A DNA stretch of 64,000 bases from a virus, in the IMG/VR virus record IMGVR_UViG_3300027719_000004, positions 1 to 64,000 of that record. The stretch is one strand, 5' to 3'. The notes beneath the pieces are model-generated. The model was not told the origin of the DNA and did no database searches. It worked only from the letters and a program-made list of their open reading frames with translations. Of the stretch, positions 16,276 through 23,904 are shown in pieces. Numbering within the stretch: position 1 is the stretch's first letter; the number at the start of each line of letters is the position of its first letter. Both the position numbers and the translations under genes were made by a program.

Positions 16276-16292
16276 ACAACCCATTTGGTTGT
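16276..16292. promoter_or_regulatory. Palindromic operator ACAACC-N5-GGTTGT
   Basis: Perfect 6-bp arms, immediately downstream of the -10 box of the leftward promoter of the winged-helix gene, a standard repressor position. Confidence 0.5.
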
Positions 16293-16297
16293 AGAGT

Positions 16298-16326
16298 AAA
16301 GTATGCTTTAACAAGGGTTATGTCAA
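16298..16326 (-). promoter_or_regulatory. Leftward sigma70-type promoter
   Basis: On the minus strand: TTGACA (16321-16326), 17-bp spacer, TACTTT (16298-16303). It reads into the winged-helix gene and probably on through the ADP-ribosylglycohydrolase gene. Confidence 0.6.
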
Positions 16327-16398
16327 GGTTTGCCATGTAAAATCCATATTGGCTAGCCGGTTATTACTTGGCCATATTGTTGTTCTCTTCTTTCCTGC

Positions 16399-17544
16399 TC
16401 ATAATCCAAATCCTTTCATGGCATCCTGCTTATGATCTTCAAGCAGGTGAGTATACCTCTGCGTGATCCAAAGCGTACTATGTCCTGCTATATCTGCCGC
16501 CAGCTGGATGTCCTTGGTCTGCATGATCAGGTGAGTGATAAAGCAATGCCTCAGCTGGTGAAAGATAAAGTCTCCCAGCCCTGCCCTCTTAACAGCCGCA
16601 TCAAATCCGATGTTGCTGCTGACCAGCATGGCGACGCCCGACTTCTTGGGTGACGGGAATACCCAACCACCTATGTTGGTCTCGTTGGCAAGTTTCCATT
16701 CCAACAGGGCCTTCTTCAGTTGGGCCGTGAGGGGTATCCTGACTTCCTTGCCCTGCTTTACCGTCCGAGTGATCTTGTTACCCTTCCAATCAATGTGCTC
16801 CCATCTAAGCCCCAGTATGCCCTCCTTGCGTAGTCCGGTGTGCAGGGCTACTGTCACCATGGTCTTGAGATGTTTAGGTGCAACACGGTCTCCACAGGCC
16901 TCCAGAAGCTTGGCAATCTCTTCTTTTGTTAATGCCCTGTCTCTGGTCTTGGGCTCTCCCAGTTTAGGGTAGTCCTCCATGGGGTTTCTGGACAGCATTC
17001 TCTTCCTCACACATATCGTCAGTAGCCTGCTTATGGCTGTCAGCTCCCTGTTAATAGTGGCTGGCTTGGGGAACTTATCCGTATCCTTAATTGGTTGTGT
17101 CTTCCTGACCCTTATGTAGTCATCAATGGTAATATGATCCAGCCTCGTTATGTTGGTGTTACCCAGTATAGGCAGCACGTTGGTATTGATGGCTGACATA
17201 TACCGCTTGGCCGTCTTTGAATCCAGAGACCCATTTTCTACCTGCTCTGTGCACCACTTGTCAAATATGGCAGCGGCCTCTTTCAGCGTGTAGCTGGATG
17301 GCTTGGTTGTTATCTCTCCAGAAGATGCCCTCCTGATCAGCTCTGCCTCACGGGCTAGAGCATCTGCCTTGCTATCTCCCATCGTCTCAGAATACTTCTC
17401 TCCTCCGATATAAACTGACAGCTTCCACTTGCTGTACTTGGTAGCAGCACCCCCGCAATGGGGGCACCTCTCTCCCTTAATCTTTTCGGTCTGGACCTGC
17501 CTGACCTTCCCGCAATCACATGTTAACAGTTTGAAGACTGCCAT
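16399..17544 (-). CDS. int: Tyrosine recombinase (phage integrase)
   Basis: 381 residues. An N-terminal zinc ribbon (Cys at 9, 11, 27 and 30) is followed by a SAM-like core-binding domain (about 70-180) and the catalytic domain. Catalytic residues are visible: Arg in H-T-G-L-R-K (about 236), H-Q-L-R-H (about 328-331), G-H-S-T and the Tyr in Q-R-Y-T-H. GGAGGTGA precedes ATG, and the upstream repressor stop lies within that site, so the two are co-translated. It should recombine the tRNA-Cys attP core at 14461-14510 with the host gene. The zinc ribbon is a less common N-terminal addition and may bind the arm sites. Confidence 0.9.
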   Translation of the reverse strand: MAVFKLLTCDCGKVRQVQTEKIKGERCPHCGGAATKYSKWKLSVYIGGEKYSETMGDSKADALAREAELIRRASSGEITTKPSSYTLKEAAAIFDKWCTEQVENGSLDSKTAKRYMSAINTNVLPILGNTNITRLDHITIDDYIRVRKTQPIKDTDKFPKPATINRELTAISRLLTICVRKRMLSRNPMEDYPKLGEPKTRDRALTKEEIAKLLEACGDRVAPKHLKTMVTVALHTGLRKEGILGLRWEHIDWKGNKITRTVKQGKEVRIPLTAQLKKALLEWKLANETNIGGWVFPSPKKSGVAMLVSSNIGFDAAVKRAGLGDFIFHQLRHCFITHLIMQTKDIQLAADIAGHSTLWITQRYTHLLEDHKQDAMKGFGL

Positions 17545-17547
17545 ATG

Positions 17548-18036
17548 TCACCTCCGTAATGCGTCTGTAAATTTCTTTGTATCTACTCGGGCCACCAGCC
17601 CGATAAGGTCTAGCTGATCAGCTATTACATTCGATAGAGCTGGGTCAATCTTTGTGACGGACCGGTAGACATCCACCAGACTCCTCTCGTAGATATTGTA
17701 TTCCAACTTGCTGGTCCCAATTATCGCACTTAGCTCCTTGTCATCAGTGTAAGTCTCAAGGATGTGCCTGATCTCATCAGGGTCACAGTTCAAGTATTTC
17801 AGTATAATGGCCAGTGACGATGTCTCTATGTTTTTCCAGTCGCAGTCATTAAACGCCCTCCTGACCGTCTCTGGAGAATAGGGGACACCTGTACCTTTCA
17901 TGAACTGTTTGATGGTGGTCCAACCCTCCTCTCTCAACTTTCTGCCCATTAATTTTTTGAGCTCTACCGTTCTTGCGTCTTGGCTACTTCCGCTAACCGT
18001 CCGCTTGATCATGTTCGATTTTGGCATCATAGACAT
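17548..18036 (-). CDS. HTH transcriptional repressor candidate (162 aa)
   Basis: Residues ~20-90 read as an XRE/Cro-like HTH followed by helices (IKQFMKGTGVPYSPETVRRA, then a small helical bundle). ATG 18036 is the likely start; a TTG frame runs further upstream but begins in the -35 box. The gene is next to the integrase and divergent from the recombination operon, the classical position of a phage repressor. It is a candidate to bind the ACTTC-N3-GAAGT sites. Confidence 0.6.
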   Translation of the reverse strand: MSMMPKSNMIKRTVSGSSQDARTVELKKLMGRKLREEGWTTIKQFMKGTGVPYSPETVRRAFNDCDWKNIETSSLAIILKYLNCDPDEIRHILETYTDDKELSAIIGTSKLEYNIYERSLVDVYRSVTKIDPALSNVIADQLDLIGLVARVDTKKFTDALRR

Positions 18037-18044
18037 ATCAAGTA

Positions 18045-18054
18045 CCCCCCCCCC
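18045..18054 (-). repeat. 10-bp homopolymer (G10 on minus) before the repressor
   Basis: Ten C on the plus strand, 8 bp before the repressor ATG, at the position of the ribosome site. Homopolymers of this length slip, so the tract may vary between clones. It may also be an assembly artefact. Confidence 0.6.
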
Positions 18055-18079
18055 GTAGAATGTGCTGCTTTGTATATTG

Positions 18080-18108
18080 AATGTATATCTATAGATGCTG
18101 TTTGTCAA
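18080..18108 (-). promoter_or_regulatory. Leftward repressor-integrase promoter
   Basis: Minus strand: TTGACA (18103-18108), 17-bp spacer, TACATT (18080-18085). Transcription would start about 35 bp before the repressor ATG 18036. Confidence 0.6.
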
Positions 18109-18136
18109 TAGTTGTCTGACAAAAACAAACTAGGTG

Positions 18137-18165
18137 TTGACAAGGTAAAACTACCATGCTAAAAA
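18137..18165 (+). promoter_or_regulatory. Rightward early promoter
   Basis: TTGACA, 17-bp spacer, TAAAAA. It lies back to back with the repressor promoter and reads into the recombination operon. An operator-like site follows 10 bp downstream at 18175. Confidence 0.55.
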
Positions 18166-18174
18166 GTTTTTAAC

Positions 18175-18187
18175 ACTTCTTAGGAGT
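18175..18187. promoter_or_regulatory. Operator-like site ACTTC-TTA-GGAGT
   Basis: One mismatch from the ACTTC-N3-GAAGT family. It is just downstream of the early promoter start, so binding there would block rightward early transcription. Confidence 0.45.
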
Positions 18188-18216
18188 TTGTTTTTTTCTA
18201 CAAAATGGAGATGCTT

Positions 18217-18357
18217 ATGGGGCGACGTAGGATTACTGTAGGACTCAGCTCAAAACTGGCTGATCGGATGGAGGCAGAGATGCAGGCAAGCGGCCTTAGC
18301 ATCTCAGATGTGGTCAAGATGGCTCTTGACGCCTATTTAAAGAAGGAGGGAAACTGA
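18217..18357 (+). CDS. Ribbon-helix-helix DNA-binding protein (46 aa)
   Basis: ATG 18217 has GGAG at the right distance; ATG 18211 is an alternative. The sequence is a minimal Arc/CopG fold: a basic beta strand (GRRRITVGLS) and two helices ending in VVKMALDAYLKK. As first gene of the early rightward operon it is a Cro/Arc-type regulator candidate. Overlaps the next ATG. Confidence 0.7.
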   Translation: MGRRRITVGLSSKLADRMEAEMQASGLSISDVVKMALDAYLKKEGN

Positions 18358-18497
18358 TGGACGAGATCTTTTACCTACGCAAACTGAGTGATGACGAACT
18401 GGCAAAGGAACTGATAGCCAAGACGGCCATAGCAAGGGAAGCGGCAGTGGTCGCAGAGGCGTGTGTATTGGAGATGCTAAGGAGAGGCGATGCGTAA
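18357..18497 (+). CDS. Small helical protein (46 aa)
   Basis: ATG overlaps the upstream TGA, and the end overlaps the exonuclease start by 8 bases. Acidic and helical with no family recognised. The overlap pattern supports translation. Confidence 0.5.
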   Translation: MDEIFYLRKLSDDELAKELIAKTAIAREAAVVAEACVLEMLRRGDA

Positions 18498-19443
18498 AAT
18501 CTATGGAGCACATGTACTGGCAAGCACCGTTGGCATGTCTGAGGACGAATGGCTTGAGGTAAGGCGCAATGGTATAGGTGGCTCCGATGTCGGGGCCATC
18601 TTGGGAATCTCTAAGTATGCCTCTCCACTATCTATCTGGCTTTCAAAGGTGGAAGGGTTTAGTAAGAAGGCTGGACGGGCCGCCCACAGGGGCAAAATGT
18701 CGGAGTCGTGGATTAGGGACGAAGCTGCGGCCAGAAACGGGTGGAGGGTAAGACAGGTACATGCTGTATTACAACACCCTGAACGCAAATGGATGCTGGC
18801 TAACATAGACGGGGTGATCACTAATCTGGGTAAAAAGCATGAGATACTGGAGATAAAGTTTATTAACTCGTCACACGTGGCATCCAAGGTGTTGGATAAT
18901 AACAAACCTCTTGATGAGCATTTGGCACAAGTGGCTTGGTATCTTGCAGTAACTGGGCTGGACCGGGGCCACATAGTTTATGACCTGCCTAGCCACGACC
19001 CTCTCGATTTTGTGGTAGACCGGGATTTAGACCTAGAATCAGACATGATAGCCGCTGCACTCAGTTTTTGGAGTTTAGTGGAAAGCAAGGAAGCCCCAGC
19101 TTTGGACGGGTCCGTAGACGCCAGTGACTATCTTAAAATCAAGTTTTCGGACGCCACCGACACAACTATTCAGCTGCCCGAATCCTGTGAGCAATACGTT
19201 ATGGAATACCAAGCTGCGTCAGATGGCATCAAAGAACTGGAAACGGTGAAAGAAAGAGCTAAGCAGATGCTTGAAGAATCTCTTGGTCAAAACACTACTG
19301 GGTACGCCGGGAGCAAGGTAGTGTCTTGGAAGCCTACGTCAAGCAAGAGAATTGATACCGATATGCTAAAGAAAAAATACCCGGAGATAGCAGCTGAATG
19401 CACCGCAGAATCGACATATCGGAGATTCTTAATCAAGGGGTAG
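18490..19443 (+). CDS. YqaJ-type viral recombinase exonuclease
   Basis: 317 residues of the lambda-Exo/YqaJ PD-(D/E)xK family. G-I-G-G-S-D-V-G-A-I-L-G near residue 28, G-K-M-S-E near 65, A-N-I-D-G and the catalytic E-I-K near 120-125, then Q-V-A-W-Y. It degrades one strand at double-stranded ends and hands single strands to RecT, which lies two genes later. Both support recombination and concatemer formation. Confidence 0.9.
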   Translation: MRKIYGAHVLASTVGMSEDEWLEVRRNGIGGSDVGAILGISKYASPLSIWLSKVEGFSKKAGRAAHRGKMSESWIRDEAAARNGWRVRQVHAVLQHPERKWMLANIDGVITNLGKKHEILEIKFINSSHVASKVLDNNKPLDEHLAQVAWYLAVTGLDRGHIVYDLPSHDPLDFVVDRDLDLESDMIAAALSFWSLVESKEAPALDGSVDASDYLKIKFSDATDTTIQLPESCEQYVMEYQAASDGIKELETVKERAKQMLEESLGQNTTGYAGSKVVSWKPTSSKRIDTDMLKKKYPEIAAECTAESTYRRFLIKG

Positions 19444-19489
19444 ATATGCAAACCAACCCCAAGCATAAGACAATAAAATAGGAGGCGAC

Positions 19490-19789
19490 ATGAACATCGA
19501 ATTACACGACGGCAAAGACCCTGTACTTCTCAGATATAAAGAAGGTTCATTTGAGCTGTGCTGGAAGATTAATTCCAAGGACCGTGACACGGGTGAACCA
19601 GTAGAGCTTTGGTCACCGCAGAAGTTTTACGCATCGCCAGCTCAGGCCCTCAGTAAATTGCTCACCATGAAGGTGGGTAACTCTGATGCAACTACACTGA
19701 AGGAGTTGAGGGTAGCAATAGAGAAAGCAAGCAACGAAATCATGGAAACCTATTCAACGGTAATCACAAAGGAGCAAATCAATGGCTGA
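19490..19789 (+). CDS. Hypothetical recombination-operon protein (99 aa)
   Basis: AGGAGG site. Lies between YqaJ and RecT genes and overlaps the latter by 8 bases. Acidic with no recognised domain. Position suggests a role in recombination but nothing in sequence shows it. Confidence 0.55.
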   Translation: MNIELHDGKDPVLLRYKEGSFELCWKINSKDRDTGEPVELWSPQKFYASPAQALSKLLTMKVGNSDATTLKELRVAIEKASNEIMETYSTVITKEQING

Positions 19790-20657
19790 TCTAAAGTCAG
19801 TAGTAAAGAGCAAAGCAGTGGCAGCAGCAGCACCGGCAAAGACATTGTCTTCCCAGTTTGAGGCACTGAAGCCTGAAATACGCAAGCTGGCAGGGCATCA
19901 CACGGACAAGCTGGTCAGGCTGGCCATGAACCAAGCCAGAACCAACCTTCAGGACTGTTCAGTAAGATCCATTCTGGGGGCTGTAATGAGCTCTGCGGCT
20001 GTCGGCCTTGAGCCATCCCCTCTTGGGCATGTCTGGCTGATCCCTTTCCGTAACGGGAAGACTGGTGAGACCGAGTGTCAGTTCCAGATCGGGGTACGGG
20101 GCTGGATTAAATTAGCACGTAATGCTGGGTGCTTCTTGGACGCCAAGTGCGTTTATGAGAACGATGCGTTTTCATATGAGTACGGCTTTGAACCTTCCCT
20201 TACCCACATACCAGCAGAAACCAACAGAGGTAAACTCCGTTGCGTCTATGCCATTGCCAAGGACCGTGACGGAAATAAATACCTTGAGGTCATGTCTCTT
20301 GAGGAAGTGGACAAGATCAGGAAGGTATCCAAAGCTGGGCAGTCTGGCCCGTGGGTTGACTGGTATGACCAGATGGCTCTCAAGACCGCAATTAAACGTC
20401 TGGCAAAGATGCTACCATTGGATACCACCTTTGAAAAGGCAAGAGCCTACGACTCTACCACAAACGTATTGTCGAGGGTGGAGGACGAGTATGGCAATGC
20501 CCTGCCAGCTCCCAGCCTTAACCCCAAGGAGATTGTGAGCATTCAGCCACAGGCACTGACCCCGACCATCGAAGGCCAGCCAGTTGATGAGTCAGGCTGG
20601 ACCCAGACAGAGATGATCGCTGAAGAGCCTACCGCTACTGATATTTTTGCAGAATAA
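19782..20657 (+). CDS. recT: RecT single-strand annealing protein
   Basis: 291 residues. The family core is clear: A-L-G-L-E-P-type segment (here SAAVGLEPSPLGHVWLIPF), E-C-Q-F-Q-I-G-V-R-G-W-I-K-L-A-R-N-A-G and a later D-W-Y-D-Q-M-A-L-K-T-A-I-K-R-L. RecT anneals complementary single strands and pairs with the YqaJ exonuclease. The N-terminus is Ala-rich and the C-terminus low-complexity, as is common. Confidence 0.9.
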   Translation: MADLKSVVKSKAVAAAAPAKTLSSQFEALKPEIRKLAGHHTDKLVRLAMNQARTNLQDCSVRSILGAVMSSAAVGLEPSPLGHVWLIPFRNGKTGETECQFQIGVRGWIKLARNAGCFLDAKCVYENDAFSYEYGFEPSLTHIPAETNRGKLRCVYAIAKDRDGNKYLEVMSLEEVDKIRKVSKAGQSGPWVDWYDQMALKTAIKRLAKMLPLDTTFEKARAYDSTTNVLSRVEDEYGNALPAPSLNPKEIVSIQPQALTPTIEGQPVDESGWTQTEMIAEEPTATDIFAE

Positions 20658-20677
20658 AAACCACCAAGGAGTTTGTA

Positions 20678-21085
20678 ATGGCAAAACCAACACAGCTACA
20701 TATTGAAGGAAAGATATTCGCAGACCCAAAACCAACCACCGTATCTACCGGCAAACTCAAGTGCACCTTCTCAATACTGAACGTGCACAGGAGCGGCGAC
20801 ATTCGCAAGGACGGACGCTGGTTTAACTTTGTCGCATGGGAGGAGACTGCAGAGCATATCCTCAACAACTTCAGGGCGGGTGATGTGATCACCATTTCAA
20901 AGGCCACACCTAAATCAAGCAAGTGTAAATGCCCTGCCTGTAAAGAGTGGGTGGAGATGGGCGTAGAGTGGACTGTTCAGGAGCTGGGAGAGAAAGCCGT
21001 TCCAGAGAATCTGCCTGATGTCTATGAGCAGGACGAGCTGGTAAGCAGAGAGGTGGTGCTGGATGACTCAGACATCCCCTATTAG
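20678..21085 (+). CDS. ssb: Single-stranded DNA-binding protein (OB fold)
   Basis: 135 residues: beta-rich N-terminal OB fold (I-E-G-K-I then K-C-T-F-S-I, W-F-N-F-V-A-W) and an acidic C-terminal tip ending D-D-S-D-I-P-Y, the protein-interaction tail of SSBs. An inserted C-x-C-x2-C near residues 85-90 could bind zinc, which is unusual for SSB. Lies after RecT as in many phages. Confidence 0.8.
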   Translation: MAKPTQLHIEGKIFADPKPTTVSTGKLKCTFSILNVHRSGDIRKDGRWFNFVAWEETAEHILNNFRAGDVITISKATPKSSKCKCPACKEWVEMGVEWTVQELGEKAVPENLPDVYEQDELVSREVVLDDSDIPY

Positions 21086-21719
21086 CTACGACCAATGCTG
21101 CTCAGACGGCAGGCCACTCAAGAGAAAGGAGGGAAAGCCCCAACTGGGGTTAGTACCTCCGCTGCTTACTTCTCACTTGGCCAGAGTATTTGAATATGGC
21201 CTCACCAAGTATGAGCTTGAGAGCTGGAAGAAGTTTGATCTGACTGGGGCTCGTGAGCTGATTCACCCAGCCATGCGGCACCTTGATGAATACCGTGACG
21301 GTCATTATGTGGACGAGGAGTCCAAGTGCTACACACTGATGCAGGCCATGTGGAATCTGCAGACAATACATTGGCATGAGTACCACCAGAACCCAGAATA
21401 CCGGAGGATTTATGAACAACTACGTGAAAGCGGGACTGATCCTGCTGCTGATAGCGTCGGGGATGACGCTGGATTACAAACTGAATTACGAGAATGCAGT
21501 CCAAGGGCAAGAAGACCCGACGGACCCTTACATGGGCTACCACCAGAATGTTTCGATGACAGAGGAGCAAAAGAAGCTCTCAGAGTTCTTCGTGAAACAT
21601 GGGAGTCCGCAACCGGCAGAGATGGCGATTGCCGTGAGCAAGACCAAGTACCCAGCACTCCTTGCGGCAGTGGCGATCAAGGAATCAAACGGGGACCCGA
21701 CTTCACAAGGAGACGGTAA
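21063..21719 (+). CDS. dATP/dGTP diphosphohydrolase-like protein (DUF5664)
   Basis: Residues ~20-115 match the DUF5664 domain: K-P-Q-L-G-L-V-P-P, L-A-R-V-F-E-Y-G-L-T-K-Y, then H-P-A-M-R-H-L-D-E-Y and a helix. These phage proteins are thought to hydrolyse dNTPs. The frame then runs on for about 100 codons inside the transglycosylase gene, with Arg/Gly/Pro-rich composition typical of a shadow frame. The true end may be earlier, or the domain simply has a long overlap. Confidence 0.65.
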   Translation: MTQTSPISYDQCCSDGRPLKRKEGKPQLGLVPPLLTSHLARVFEYGLTKYELESWKKFDLTGARELIHPAMRHLDEYRDGHYVDEESKCYTLMQAMWNLQTIHWHEYHQNPEYRRIYEQLRESGTDPAADSVGDDAGLQTELRECSPRARRPDGPLHGLPPECFDDRGAKEALRVLRETWESATGRDGDCREQDQVPSTPCGSGDQGIKRGPDFTRRR

Positions 21720-21954
21720 CGAGTCTCACGGTGCATTTCAGGTACAGCCCCGTCACTGGGGGCCAGTCAGTAAAGACCCAAATAAGCAGGCCCTGCAGGC
21801 AGAACGTATCCTCGACGAGTTGCTAGAAGCCTCTAAGGCTCGGGGGGATCTTCGATGGAGGACAGCCCTTGCACGGTATAATGGGGGCAGCCGCCCACCA
21901 CGGATCAGCTACAGGTATGCTGACAAAGTTATAAGAACAGCGAGGTCAATATGA
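21412..21954 (+). CDS. Lytic transglycosylase (SLT fold), membrane-anchored
   Basis: ATG 21412 has CGGAGGA. An N-terminal hydrophobic segment (about residues 5-18) is a signal anchor. The catalytic domain (~55-175) has A-I-K-E-S-N-G-D, S-H-G-A-F-Q-V and A-R-Y-N-G-G, the E, GxxQ and xYNxG motifs of SLT transglycosylases. It cleaves peptidoglycan glycan strands, here in the early region rather than with the lysis genes, which suggests a role other than release. Confidence 0.8.
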   Translation: MNNYVKAGLILLLIASGMTLDYKLNYENAVQGQEDPTDPYMGYHQNVSMTEEQKKLSEFFVKHGSPQPAEMAIAVSKTKYPALLAAVAIKESNGDPTSQGDGNESHGAFQVQPRHWGPVSKDPNKQALQAERILDELLEASKARGDLRWRTALARYNGGSRPPRISYRYADKVIRTARSI

Positions 21955-22259
21955 ACGATAAGAAGCCGCCATTAACCCGCCCACTTACCGGCGAGGAGGC
22001 GCTACAGGTAGCCCTTTTGGGCACAGTACAGATCACGATAGTAGCCCTTAGAGAAAGGCTGGAGTTGGAGCCTAATCGCAAGTACAGAGAGAAGAGGGAG
22101 TATTGGCTGCAGCGCATGGCTGACGCCGTAGAGGCAATAGACATGACCCTTGATGGCTACGTTAACGAAGAGTTTGAGCTGAAATTTACCAAGTACCAAC
22201 GTATGATCGAGTCCGATATCCAATCATTGCTGAAGACATATAAAGAGAAACCCTTATGA
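21951..22259 (+). CDS. Hypothetical helical protein (102 aa)
   Basis: ATGA overlap with the transglycosylase and with the next gene. Charged, all-helical prediction. No domain recognised. Confidence 0.55.
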   Translation: MNDKKPPLTRPLTGEEALQVALLGTVQITIVALRERLELEPNRKYREKREYWLQRMADAVEAIDMTLDGYVNEEFELKFTKYQRMIESDIQSLLKTYKEKPL

Positions 22260-22687
22260 TCGTGCACAGGACCCAGAAGAAAGTTCACCCAATCAAGGTA
22301 TGCGTAGTGTGCGGGGAGGAATACCAGCCTATCTATGCCACATCCAAATGTTGTAGCCACAAATGCAGTGCTACCAATTACGCAAGGCAGAAAGCCGGAT
22401 ACAAAAATATCAAGCGAGGTGTGCCCAAGCTGGAGACCGCTACCAGATCATCCAGCTACAGAAGCCCGATCAGTGATGAAGAGCAGCTGGCTATTAACAA
22501 GGCTGTTGACAACAGGTTGCTACCAAAGCCCGAGCCATGCCGGACGTATAAGCCGGGAGATCCTGAGTTTGACAGAATAGCTGCAGAGCTGACACCCATG
22601 GGCAAGATATCCAATGTGGCCACAGGTTATGGCATCCCAACTCTGGCTGTGCTTTACGAAGTTAATACTTCCCAGTTGTCTGCTTGA
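22256..22687 (+). CDS. Zinc-ribbon/HTH protein (143 aa)
   Basis: Four-Cys finger near residues 16-37 (C-V-V-C then C-C-S-H-K-C) as in phage DNA-binding or endonuclease-like proteins. The C-terminal third (I-A-A-E-L-T-P-M-G-K-I-S-N-V-A-T-G-Y-G) reads as a small helix-turn-helix. Probably binds DNA. Confidence 0.6.
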   Translation: MIVHRTQKKVHPIKVCVVCGEEYQPIYATSKCCSHKCSATNYARQKAGYKNIKRGVPKLETATRSSSYRSPISDEEQLAINKAVDNRLLPKPEPCRTYKPGDPEFDRIAAELTPMGKISNVATGYGIPTLAVLYEVNTSQLSA

Positions 22688-22712
22688 CACACCCAGTCGG
22701 TTATGATACATA
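22684..22712 (+). promoter_or_regulatory. Rightward promoter
   Basis: TTGACA, 17-bp spacer, TACATA, overlapping the end of the zinc-ribbon gene. Reads into the ribbon-helix-helix gene at 22748. Confidence 0.55.
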
Positions 22713-22747
22713 ACAAACCCCATCACAAAAAGGAGGCACCAATCAAC

Positions 22748-22921
22748 ATGGCATACAAAATAGAAACCAAAGAAAAGACAAGGGCTTTTTATGTACGTGT
22801 CACGGAAAGTGAATACGAAAAGCTGCAGAAGGTGCTGAAGAAGATGAAGGTATCTCAGGCAGATTTTACCCGCCATGCCCTGACCAAGGAATTGAATGTA
22901 GCAGTATCCCAACTCTTCTAA
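22748..22921 (+). CDS. Ribbon-helix-helix DNA-binding protein (57 aa)
   Basis: Starts at ATG 22748 after AGGAGG (about 12 bases away); the upstream in-frame ATG 22703 lies in the promoter. Beta strand (T-R-A-F-Y-V-R-V-T) and two helices (E-S-E-Y-E-K-L-Q, V-S-Q-A-D-F-T-R-H-A-L) fit CopG/MetJ type. Possible regulator of the next gene, an antirepressor. Confidence 0.65.
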   Translation: MAYKIETKEKTRAFYVRVTESEYEKLQKVLKKMKVSQADFTRHALTKELNVAVSQLF

Positions 22922-22928
22922 ATAAAAA

Positions 22929-22949
22929 GCCCCTGCTATCAACAGGGGC
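22929..22949 (-). terminator. Hairpin with U-tract on the minus strand
   Basis: GCCCCTG-N7-CAGGGGC. On the minus strand it is followed by TTTTTATTT, a terminator. On plus it has no T-run and could act only as a weak attenuator between the two regulator genes. Confidence 0.4.
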
Positions 22950-22975
22950 ATCCCACAAGGTCTAAGGAGGACCAC

Positions 22976-23683
22976 ATGAGTATTCTGCAGATTACATCAG
23001 GCAACCCCAGCATGACAAGCAAAGAGATAGCCGACCTAGTAGAGTCGAGGCATGACAAAGTCAAACAGTCTATAGAAAGGCTTGTCTCCAAGGGAGTTAT
23101 ATCCCAGCCCCCAATGGGGGACGGGACCAAGTCTGCCAACGGCATTACTGAAAAGGTCTATATATTTTCAGGAACGAAAGGCAAACGTGACAGTTTTGTG
23201 GTTGTAGCTCAGCTTTCCCCAGAGTTCACAGCACGTATAGTGGACCGGTGGCAGGAACTTGAAGCAAAGCAACCCACCATCCCCCAAACCCTTCCAGAGG
23301 CCCTTCGCCTTGCCGCAGATCTTGCCGAGCAAAACTCTAAGCTACTCCCAAAGGCGTTGGTAGCAGACAGGCTGGTCAAGTCAGATGATATGGTCAACCT
23401 GACTATGGCCTCAAAGCTGCTGGGGGTCCAACCTCAAAGATTTATCAGGTCACTCAATATGATGGGCTGGATATACCGCAAGCCCGGGGCGAAGCACTGG
23501 TCCGCATATCAGCCCAAGATAAACTCAGGGTATCTACATCACAAATTCAGCCAATACACAAAGCCTGACGGTACAGAGGGTAGCGACCCGCAAGTGCTTG
23601 TCACCACTAAAGGGCTGGCCAAGCTCTCATTACTGATGGGCAGCGCTATACAGCAGGGCTTTAACTTCTCGGACGCAGCATAA
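22976..23683 (+). CDS. Rha-family antirepressor with KilAC-like C-terminus
   Basis: 235 residues. N-terminal Rha-type winged region (M-T-S-K-E-I-A-D-L-V, V-K-Q-S-I-E-R-L) and a C-terminal ANT-like part (M-A-S-K-L-L-G-V-Q-P, R-F-I-R-S-L, L-V-T-T-K-G-L-A-K-L). Two-part proteins like this counter phage repressors and drive the lytic switch. It follows a small repressor-like gene, a common pair. Confidence 0.75.
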   Translation: MSILQITSGNPSMTSKEIADLVESRHDKVKQSIERLVSKGVISQPPMGDGTKSANGITEKVYIFSGTKGKRDSFVVVAQLSPEFTARIVDRWQELEAKQPTIPQTLPEALRLAADLAEQNSKLLPKALVADRLVKSDDMVNLTMASKLLGVQPQRFIRSLNMMGWIYRKPGAKHWSAYQPKINSGYLHHKFSQYTKPDGTEGSDPQVLVTTKGLAKLSLLMGSAIQQGFNFSDAA

Positions 23684-23699
23684 CACCCAAGGGGTTTGT

Positions 23700-23728
23700 T
23701 TGACACTTCCAAATAGTTATGGCATGAT
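23700..23728 (+). promoter_or_regulatory. Rightward promoter with operator-like half site
   Basis: TTGACA, 17-bp spacer, CATGAT. ACTTCCAAATAGT (23704-23717 region) overlaps -35 and spacer and matches the left half of the ACTTC-N3-GAAGT family. Confidence 0.5.
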
Positions 23729-23785
23729 GTAGACAGTTCTTTCATCCAAAGCGTCTGTGGGGGACGTGGAGGGTACATAAATCAC

Positions 23786-23892
23786 GCTGTGTCAGAGCAG
23801 CAACGCTTTCAAGTGCAACCCAAGGAGCCCCAACTCCTTTGCACGACCGGCCCCTTTAGAGTCTCTGACCTCTACTGGGGCCATTCTTTTCT
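23786..23892 (+). ncRNA. Structured leader or small RNA
   Basis: Between the promoter at 23700 and the HNH gene. Paired elements: GTCAGAG 23791-23797 with CTCTGAC 23863-23869; GTGCA/TGCAC (23813, 23840) stacked on AAGGAG/CTCCTT (23822, 23834); and GGCCCC/GGGGCC (23849, 23877) followed by ATTCTTTTCT. The first and third stems are mutually exclusive, as in an attenuator. Confidence 0.5.
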
Positions 23893-23904
23893 AAGGAGAA
23901 CGAA

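Noticed and set aside
21873-21885. ACGGTATAATGGG in the transglycosylase as a member of the repeated element
   Set aside because: It codes for the family's A-R-Y-N-G-G motif, so protein constraint explains it.
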